Shown one piece after another: positions 58,478-64,000 of a stretch of 64,000 bases of DNA. Position numbers and translations under genes: made by a program. The first letter of the stretch is position 1. Each line of letters begins with the position of its first letter. The stretch is taken from NCBI GenBank assembly GCA_019635015.1, contig JAHCAG010000002.1:1-64000 (forward strand), written 5' to 3'. The stretch comes from Burkholderiales bacterium. GTDB taxonomy: Bacteria > Pseudomonadota > Gammaproteobacteria > Burkholderiales > SG8-41. The notes beneath the pieces are model-generated. The model saw only the letters and a list, made by a program, of their open reading frames with translations. It was not told where the DNA came from and did no database searches.

Positions 58478-59263
58478 TCAGTGCGCCGGTTTGCGCGTCA
58501 GCGGCACGAAACGCACGTCGATCACACGCCGCTGCGTCACCCTGCCGCGGGCATCCTTCTCGACCAGCGTCAGCACCTGCGCACCGCCGCGTTCGCCGAG
58601 CGGAATCACCAGCCGGCCGCCGGGTTTCAGCTGCTCGACCAGTGGCTGCGGCAGGTACGGCGCCGCGGCAGTCACCATGATTGCATCGAAAGGCGCCTGT
58701 TCCGGCCAGCCGGCATAACCATCGCCGATGCGCGGATGCACGTTCCAGTAACCCGCGGCAAGCAGTGCCCGCGCCGCAGTGCGTCCCAGCGGCTCGATGA
58801 TTTCGATGGTATAGACCGCGCGCACCAGTTCCGCCAGCACCGCCGCCTGGTAACCCGAGCCGGTGCCGACCTCGAGCACCCGGTGATCCGGCTGCAGGTC
58901 CAGCAGATCCGTCATCAGCGCGACGACGAAGGGCTGCGAAATGGTCTGCTCGTGCCCGATCGGCTGCGCATGATTGTCGTAGGCGCGCGCGGATACTGCA
59001 GGAGGCATGTAACGGTGACGCTCGACCTTGCGCAGCGCCGCGAGCACCCGCGCATCAAGCACCGGCCGGCCGGTGGCCTGCGCGGTGTCGCGCGCCATCT
59101 GCTCGACCTCCGCGATCATCCGCGCACGGCGTGCATCCGGTTTGTCGGCGGCTTCAGCGGCCATGCCTGCTCCCGACAGCAGGCAGACCGTGCACAGCGC
59201 ACGGACACAAGCCGCGGCGGAAACCGCGCGTCGCACTGCCGTCATCAAATGAAAATGGGGCAT
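58478..59263 (-). CDS. protein-L-isoaspartate O-methyltransferase, exported form
   Basis: About 261 residues. The methyltransferase part (about 75-255) has RVLEVGTGSGYQAAVL for SAM binding, HRYMPPAVSARAYDNHAQPIGHEQTISQPFV before it, and GRLVIPLG. It repairs isoaspartyl residues in aged proteins. An N-terminal hydrophobic segment (VRALCTVCLLSGAGMAAEAA) suggests export to the periplasm, unlike the usual cytoplasmic Pcm. The ATG at 59263 has GGAAACGGT upstream; 59245 is an alternative. Confidence 0.88.
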   Translation of the reverse strand: MPHFHLMTAVRRAVSAAACVRALCTVCLLSGAGMAAEAADKPDARRARMIAEVEQMARDTAQATGRPVLDARVLAALRKVERHRYMPPAVSARAYDNHAQPIGHEQTISQPFVVALMTDLLDLQPDHRVLEVGTGSGYQAAVLAELVRAVYTIEIIEPLGRTAARALLAAGYWNVHPRIGDGYAGWPEQAPFDAIMVTAAAPYLPQPLVEQLKPGGRLVIPLGERGGAQVLTLVEKDARGRVTQRRVIDVRFVPLTRKPAH

Positions 59264-59336
59264 ACCGTTTCCAGTATGCCCCTGTGGCACCCGCTGCCGC
59301 AATGCGGCGGCGGAATCCCGATGCCCGGCCCGAATT

Positions 59337-59708
59337 TCAGCCTTTCAGGCAGCTGCTCATGAACTTCTTGCGCTCGTCACCCGACTTGCCCTCGGCCTTC
59401 GCGTTGCAGTCCTTCATCCGGTCCTGCTGCTTCTTCTGCGCGGCAGTGGGCTCCTTGCCGGAGGATGTTTCACCCTTCAGGCAGCTGCTCATGAATTTCT
59501 TGCGCTCATCGCCGGACTTGCCTTCGGCCTTCGCATTGCAATCCTTCATGCGCTCCTGCTGTTTCTTCTGCGCTTCGCTCGGCTCTTTCTTCGCCTGTTC
59601 AGCCTTCTTCTCGGCGGCTGGCGCGCCTTTTTTCGCCTCGCCCTGCTGGGCATGGGCGGATGACAGCGCGAACAATGCACAAACCGCGGCCACGATCAGT
59701 TGTTTCAT
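59337..59708 (-). CDS. PsiF-repeat exported protein
   Basis: The 123-residue protein has a signal peptide (KQLIVAAVCALFALSSAHA) and two near-identical ~40-residue PsiF repeats, each with KKQQxRMKDCNAKAEGK and SGDERKKFMSSCLKG. Each repeat has two cysteines that may pair in the periplasm. PsiF is phosphate-starvation-induced in E. coli; its role is unknown. GGGAGG precedes the ATG at 59708. Confidence 0.93.
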   Translation of the reverse strand: MKQLIVAAVCALFALSSAHAQQGEAKKGAPAAEKKAEQAKKEPSEAQKKQQERMKDCNAKAEGKSGDERKKFMSSCLKGETSSGKEPTAAQKKQQDRMKDCNAKAEGKSGDERKKFMSSCLKG

Positions 59709-59719
59709 GATTCCTCCCG

Positions 59720-59756
59720 GATATAAAAATATCAATAAAAAACATATGGTTATCGT
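59720..59756 (-). promoter_or_regulatory. AT-rich motif upstream of the PsiF-repeat gene
   Basis: Minus strand reads TGTTTTTTATTGATATTTTT, part of the dispersed AT-rich motif, 12-48 bases before the start. A promoter or leader element is likely. Confidence 0.45.
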
Positions 59757-59817
59757 ATTGCCTCGGCAGCAGACGACGCGCCGCAGCCCGATGTTTCCAG
59801 TAACGCGGCCACAGCCC

Positions 59818-60831
59818 CTAGGGATGACAGAGCTCAAAAACACCGGCCAGCAGTTCGTAGGAACGCAGCCGCGTGTCGTAATCACCGGTGATGGTGATCA
59901 CCATCAGCTCGTCGGCCTCGAACTGCGCCTGGATCTCCAGCAGTCGCTGTCTGACGACATCGGGCGTGCCCAGCACCACGCGGCGGCGGTGATGCGCAAT
60001 CCGCTCGCGGTCGGTGTCGGTGTAGGGATAACGCTCCGCCTCTTCCAGGGTCGGCACCGGCGCGTTGACGCCGTAGTCCATGTTGAGCCGCCGCAGGTCC
60101 ACGCTCTGCGCGAGGCGCTCCGCCTGCGCCTGGGTCTCGGCGCAGATCACGAACACGCAGACCAGCGCCTGCGGCTGCGGCTCGCGTGGCGAAGGCTGGT
60201 AACGCCTCCTGAAATCGCGCATCACCGTGTCCCCGCCACGCGCACTGATGAAATGGGCAAAGGCGAAGCGCAGGCCGAGCTGGGCCGCCAGCGCGCCGCT
60301 GTAATCCGAAGACCCGAGCAGCCAGATCTGCGGGCTGCCCTCGCCTGCCGGCTGCGCCTTAACCTGCGCGAAAGGATGACCTTTGGGCAAATCATCATCG
60401 AGATAGGCCGCGAGGTACTGCACCTGCTCCGGAAAATCATCAGCCGAGGGATAACGCCCCTGGCCCATCGCCATCGCGGTGGCCTGGTCGCCGCCGGGCG
60501 CGCGGCCGATGCCGAGGTCGATGCGTCCCGGGAACAGCGCTTCGAGCATGCGGAACTGCTCGGCGATTTTCAGCGGACTGTAGTACGGCAGCAGCACGCC
60601 GCCGGTGCCGACACGAATCGTCGAAGTCGCCGCCGCCAGCCGCGTCACCAGGATCTCCGGGCAGGGATCGGCCAGCGCCATCACCGAATGATGCTCGGCG
60701 CACCAGTAGCGGTAAAAACCCATCTGCTCCGCTGCCTGCGCCAGGCGGATGGTCTGCTCTATCGCCTGCCGCGGCGTGTGGCCGCTGATGATGGGGGACT
60801 GGTCGAGTACGCTGAGTCTGATCGGGTTCAT
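59818..60831 (-). CDS. LLM-class flavin-dependent oxidoreductase (luciferase-like)
   Basis: The 337-residue protein has the luciferase-like barrel: LSVLDQSPIISGHTPRQAI, YWCAEHHSVMALADPCPEI, TGGVLLPYYSPLKIAEQFRM, RIDLGIGRAPGGDQ and GTPDVVRQRLLEI. It probably uses FMN/FMNH2 for a monooxygenase-type reaction; substrate is unknown. The ATG at 60831 begins the conserved MNPIRLSVLDQSP. It stands alone between psiF and the second MscS gene. Confidence 0.93.
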   Translation of the reverse strand: MNPIRLSVLDQSPIISGHTPRQAIEQTIRLAQAAEQMGFYRYWCAEHHSVMALADPCPEILVTRLAAATSTIRVGTGGVLLPYYSPLKIAEQFRMLEALFPGRIDLGIGRAPGGDQATAMAMGQGRYPSADDFPEQVQYLAAYLDDDLPKGHPFAQVKAQPAGEGSPQIWLLGSSDYSGALAAQLGLRFAFAHFISARGGDTVMRDFRRRYQPSPREPQPQALVCVFVICAETQAQAERLAQSVDLRRLNMDYGVNAPVPTLEEAERYPYTDTDRERIAHHRRRVVLGTPDVVRQRLLEIQAQFEADELMVITITGDYDTRLRSYELLAGVFELCHP

Positions 60832-60892
60832 CCGGGTTCCGCTGCAAGATATACGCAAACAACATGCGGCCCGGCGCAACCCTGACTGAATA

Positions 60893-62179
60893 TCAGGCTG
60901 CAGCGCCGGCGGCCGGCCGCCGGTCCGGCGACTGCAGCATTCTAGCCGCATCGCCCAGCCCGCGGATGTCCGCGCCGCTGGGTTCCTGGTAGATGCGCAA
61001 TCCGAATTCCGGAATGATCGCCAGCAGGTGATCGAAAATGTCCGACTGGATCGCCTCGTATTCGCCCCAGGCCGTGGTATTGGTGAAACACCAGATCTCC
61101 AGCGGCAGTCCGGTGGGCCCCGGGTTGCGCTGGCGCACCAGCGTCGTCATGCCCTGGTGGATGCCGGGATGGTTGCGCAGATAGCTGTCCACATAGATGC
61201 GAAAAGTACCGAGGTTGGTCAGCCGCCGCGCATTGACCGGATCGCGGCCCTGGGCCTCCAGCTGCGCGTTCCACTCGCCGATCTCGCGCTCCTTGCCGTC
61301 GAGGTAGTCGCGCAGCAGCACGAAGCGGTGCAGGCGCTCGCGCTCGGCGGCGCTGAAAAACCGCACGCTGTTCTGGTCGATCAGCAGCGAGCGCTGGATG
61401 CGTCGGCCTCCCGATTCGCTCATGCCGCGCCAGTTCTTGAAGGATTCCGTGATCAGGCGCTTGGTCGGAATGGTGGTGATGGTCTTGTCCCAGTTCTGCA
61501 CCTTCACCGTGTGCAGAGCAATGTCGATCACGTCGCCGTCGGCATTCAACTGCGGCATCTCGATCCAGTCGCCGACACGCACCATGTCGTTCGACGAAAT
61601 CTGCACGCTCGCCACCAGCGACAGCAGCGTGTCCTGGAACACCAGCATCAGCACCGCAGCCATCGCGCCGAGCCCGGAGAGCAGGATCAGCGGCGAACGG
61701 TCGATCAGCGCCGCGATGATCAGGACCGTCGCCAGCACGTAGACCACCAGCTTGACCACCTGCAGATAACCCTTGATCGGCTTGCTGGCGGCGTCCGGAC
61801 GGCGGCGGTAGAGGTCATTGGCAACATCCAGCGCCGCGCCCACCGCCAGGGCCAGCGTCAACACCACGAAGGCGCCGCAGACGTTCTGCACCACGGTCAC
61901 CAGCGCCGCCGGCAGGTCGGGCACCACCGCGACCCCGGCGGACAGCACCACCGCCGGCACCACGTTCGACAGCCGCCGGATCACGTCGTGGCGGGACAAA
62001 CCGTCATCGACGCCCAGCGGTGTTGCACGCAGCAGGCGCCAGGCGCCGCGCACGAGGATGCGCTTGGCGATCCAGTTCGACAGCCAGGCCGCCACCAGCA
62101 GCAGCGACAGCGCAATCAGCGTGTACGCCTGCGGGTAATCGTTGAGGATTGCGGAAAGTTGCTCGAAGCCGTTGATCAC
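60893..62179 (-). CDS. MscS-family mechanosensitive channel (YbdG-like)
   Basis: A 428-residue protein with five N-terminal helices and the MscS core: LLSGLGAMAAVLMLVFQDTLLSLVASVQI (about 170-198), then VGDWIEMPQLNADGDVIDIALHTVKVQNWD, where WIEM and ADGDV resemble YbdG. The C-terminal cytoplasmic part (about 270-428) is larger than in MscS. It would open under tension, and YbdG in E. coli gives a small conductance. Initiation is at GTG 62179 after GAGGAG. Confidence 0.92.
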   Translation of the reverse strand: MINGFEQLSAILNDYPQAYTLIALSLLLVAAWLSNWIAKRILVRGAWRLLRATPLGVDDGLSRHDVIRRLSNVVPAVVLSAGVAVVPDLPAALVTVVQNVCGAFVVLTLALAVGAALDVANDLYRRRPDAASKPIKGYLQVVKLVVYVLATVLIIAALIDRSPLILLSGLGAMAAVLMLVFQDTLLSLVASVQISSNDMVRVGDWIEMPQLNADGDVIDIALHTVKVQNWDKTITTIPTKRLITESFKNWRGMSESGGRRIQRSLLIDQNSVRFFSAAERERLHRFVLLRDYLDGKEREIGEWNAQLEAQGRDPVNARRLTNLGTFRIYVDSYLRNHPGIHQGMTTLVRQRNPGPTGLPLEIWCFTNTTAWGEYEAIQSDIFDHLLAIIPEFGLRIYQEPSGADIRGLGDAARMLQSPDRRPAAGAAA

Positions 62180-62328
62180 GGTCTGTTCTCCTCTTGATGA
62201 ATTGCAGTCCGTTGTTGCGGACCGGCGAAAAACGCGCGCAAACGCGCCGGCGCGGGGAGCGCCTCCCTATAGGGACAAGCAGACACCGCGGGAGGTTCCC
62301 GCGGATTTTCAGCGGATACAGCGGGGAA

Positions 62329-63285
62329 TTATTTTTGCGAACCGCGGATAAAAGCGTCGAGCACGCCGCACCAGCCCAGCGCCAGGTTGTTGCGGTTATA
62401 GCCGCCACCGCCGAAACCCATGATGCGTCCGCCGCACATCTCATTGGCCAGCACACACAGCCGTTGCGCGGCATGGGCATGCGCGCCGGGCGTGTACTGC
62501 AGGTGCGCCAGCGGATCACCGGCAATGCTGTCGGCGCCCGCCTGCAGCAGGATGAACTCCGGTCTGTGCGCGCGCAGGTGTTCCTCGACACGCTCCCAAG
62601 CCTTCATGAACTGCGCATCGGTCGAGCCCGGCTGCATCGGGATGTTGAGTTTCAGCCCAGCGCCGGCGCCCTTGCCGCGCTCTGTCTCCGCCCCGGTGCC
62701 GGGATAGAGGTAACGCCCGTCCTCGTGGATGTCGGCATAGATGAAATCGGGATCGGATTCGTAGGGGTAATACAGGCCATCACCGTGGTGCACGTCGATA
62801 TCGACATAGGCCACACGCTTGACGCCGTACTGCAAACGCAGCGTGTCGATCACCACACCGCAGTCGTTGAACACGCAGAAACCCGCGGCGCGCTCGCGCG
62901 CCGCATGGTGCAGGCCGCCGATCGGCTGGAAGCTGCGCAGGATTTCGCCCGCCATGATGCGGTGCAGGCCGTCGAGCGCCGCGCCGACCACGTGGGCCGA
63001 GGCCTCGTAGACCCCGGAGAAAGCCGGCGTATCGCCGTGATCGATCAGGCCGTAACCCTGCTCCGACAATTCATGCACCCGGGCGACATGGGCCTCGTCG
63101 TGGAAACGGCTGATTTCCTCGACCGTGGCCGCGCGTGACCCACAGACCTCGGCCGACTTGTCGAGTTTTTGCCCTCTCGCCTCGTTCCAGAACGCATCCT
63201 GCCGGTCCGGACCCCAGGGATGCCCGTCGGGAAAACCGTAACTGCCCAGGTCCTCGTCGACATACAGCGCCACTTCCGTTTTCAT
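62329..63285 (-). CDS. histone deacetylase-fold hydrolase (AcuC/HDAH-like)
   Basis: The 318-residue protein has the arginase-deacetylase fold. Zinc ligands are in YVDIDVHHGDGLYY, and the charge-relay region FCVFNDCGVVIDTL and FGGGGYNRNN are present, with the catalytic tyrosine in the last motif. Bacterial members deacetylate polyamines, acetoin-pathway proteins or lysine; which applies is unclear. AGGAGG precedes the ATG at 63285. Confidence 0.9.
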   Translation of the reverse strand: MKTEVALYVDEDLGSYGFPDGHPWGPDRQDAFWNEARGQKLDKSAEVCGSRAATVEEISRFHDEAHVARVHELSEQGYGLIDHGDTPAFSGVYEASAHVVGAALDGLHRIMAGEILRSFQPIGGLHHAARERAAGFCVFNDCGVVIDTLRLQYGVKRVAYVDIDVHHGDGLYYPYESDPDFIYADIHEDGRYLYPGTGAETERGKGAGAGLKLNIPMQPGSTDAQFMKAWERVEEHLRAHRPEFILLQAGADSIAGDPLAHLQYTPGAHAHAAQRLCVLANEMCGGRIMGFGGGGYNRNNLALGWCGVLDAFIRGSQK

Positions 63286-63320
63286 GCCGCCTCCTGAAAA
63301 GCGAAAAACCTGAAACCTTT

Positions 63321-63422
63321 TAGCCACAGAGGGCACAGAGAACTTCAAATCAAAAACCGAAACCTCCTGCGACAAGGTCTCGATGACGGGTTTTCTCTGT
63401 GTCCTCTGTGTCCTCTGTGGCT
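63321..63422. repeat. inverted repeat of nonamer-phased units
   Basis: Left arm 63322-63342 (AGCCACAGAGGGCACAGAGA) and right arm 63393-63422 (TCCTCTGTG repeated, ending TGTGGCT) are inverses, the right arm holding one extra nine-base unit. They flank about 50 bases between the HDAC-like gene and the radical SAM gene. Similar CACAGAGGA repeats recur in many proteobacterial intergenic regions. Confidence 0.6.
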
Positions 63423-63438
63423 GCTTTTGACTTTGACT

Positions 63439-64000
63439 TTAAAACAAATCCCCCTGCTTCATAACCCCCGGCACCCGGAACTGCGTGGTGTCACGCCGCA
63501 TGCCTTCGCCGCGCCGCGCCTGGTTGAGGCCGGCCTTTTTGCAGGCCACATCGAAACGCTGTGCCAGCAGTTTGGCGAATTCGCCGCTGCCGCGCATGCG
63601 GCTGCCGAATTCCGGATCGTTGTCGCGCCCGCCGCGCAGCGCCTGCACGCGGCTCATGACATGCGCGGCCTTCAGCGGGTAGTGGCGCTCCAGCCAGTCG
63701 CGAAACAGCGTCTTCACTTCGTAGGGCAGGCGCATCAGGATGTACGCGCAGCGCTGCGCGCCGTGTGCCGCCGCCGCGGCGACCAGCGCCTCGATCTCGT
63801 GGTCGTTGAGGAAGGGCACCACCGGCGCCACCATCACGCCGGCCGGAATGCCGGCGTCCGCCAGCGCACGCACGGCCTGCAGCCGCCGCGTGGGCGCCGT
63901 GCAGCGCGGCTCCATGCGCCGCGCCAACTCGTGGTCCAGCGTGGTCACCGACACGAACACCTCCGCCAGGCCCCTCTTCGCCATCGGCGCGAGGATGTCG
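63439..64000 (-). CDS. PA0069-family radical SAM protein (SplB-related), C-terminal part
   Basis: The frame runs from the right edge to a stop at 63439, about 187 residues of a protein that continues beyond the window. SVTTLDHELARRMEPRCTAP, RRLQAVRALADAGIPAGVMVAPVVPFLND and ARRGEGMRRDTTQFRVPG are typical of the spore-photoproduct-lyase-related PA0069/Rv2578c radical SAM family. The radical SAM CxxxCxxC motif would lie outside the window. Function is unknown in detail. Confidence 0.88.
   Translation of the reverse strand, partial: DILAPMAKRGLAEVFVSVTTLDHELARRMEPRCTAPTRRLQAVRALADAGIPAGVMVAPVVPFLNDHEIEALVAAAAAHGAQRCAYILMRLPYEVKTLFRDWLERHYPLKAAHVMSRVQALRGGRDNDPEFGSRMRGSGEFAKLLAQRFDVACKKAGLNQARRGEGMRRDTTQFRVPGVMKQGDLF

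Noticed and set aside
62286-62304. CCGCGGGA/TCCCGCGG hairpin considered as terminator of the HDAC-like gene
   Set aside because: On the minus strand no T-run follows the stem, and the weak T-run on the plus strand serves no gene.

Overview
The window looks like a chromosome segment of a high-GC betaproteobacterium. Supporting marks are a DUF3567 protein, several Bug-type solute receptors, the gene order perM-hda-HAD-pcnB-folK-dgk-panB-panC facing purM-purN, and the queA-tgt-yajC-secD-secF order. The family or genus cannot be fixed from sequence reading alone. Almost every product named here is inferred from motifs and recalled family features; no database search was run.

Layout. (1) 1-11,877 is an accessory catabolic region that is visibly AT-richer than the rest. 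It holds two leftward operons: NIPSNAP / aminotransferase / Bug receptor / aspartase-like lyase / ThDP enzyme / acyl-CoA dehydrogenase (running off the left edge), and aldehyde dehydrogenase / GMC oxidoreductase / Bug receptor / Bug receptor. Both operons are preceded by diverged copies of one ~180-bp upstream element with two conserved palindromes, so they are probably co-regulated. The right copy abuts a 5'-truncated beta-propeller gene, which looks like an island edge. (2) 12.3-15.4 kb carries two divergent c-di-GMP genes. (3) 15.4-21.7 kb is leftward: greB, a catalytically degenerate HtrA-like protein, a large TpsA-type exoprotein without a TpsB partner, and a lone LutA-like CCG-domain protein. 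(4) 21.8-28.7 kb is mixed: an IclR regulator, a DEDDh exonuclease / GIY-YIG fusion, a Bug receptor with a class II aldolase, DUF3567, an EamA transporter and a Tat-exported multicopper oxidase. (5) 28.7-56.4 kb is core housekeeping: purB, queA-tgt-yajC-secDF-dedA, tRNA-Leu(CAA), an enoyl-CoA hydratase, the pantothenate/folate/RNA operon, purMN with two DUF3108 proteins and rsmB, an MscS channel, a desaturase, rpmB-rpmG, radC, coaBC-dut-cbiX-DUF192 and sodB. (6) 56.5-64 kb holds a PuuD-like membrane protein, YbiB, an exported Pcm, a PsiF-repeat protein, a luciferase-like oxidoreductase, a second MscS channel, a histone-deacetylase-fold hydrolase and the C-terminal part of a radical SAM protein.

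Three kinds of non-coding structure recur: heptamer-phased arrays at four loci (often as inverted pairs), an AT-rich ~25-nt motif with core TTTTTATTGA in promoter or 3' regions and once inside a gene (a second gene holds a similar rare-codon patch), and perfect hairpin terminators. Unusual starts include CTG for purN, TTG for purM and dedA, and no ATG for the aspartase-like lyase.
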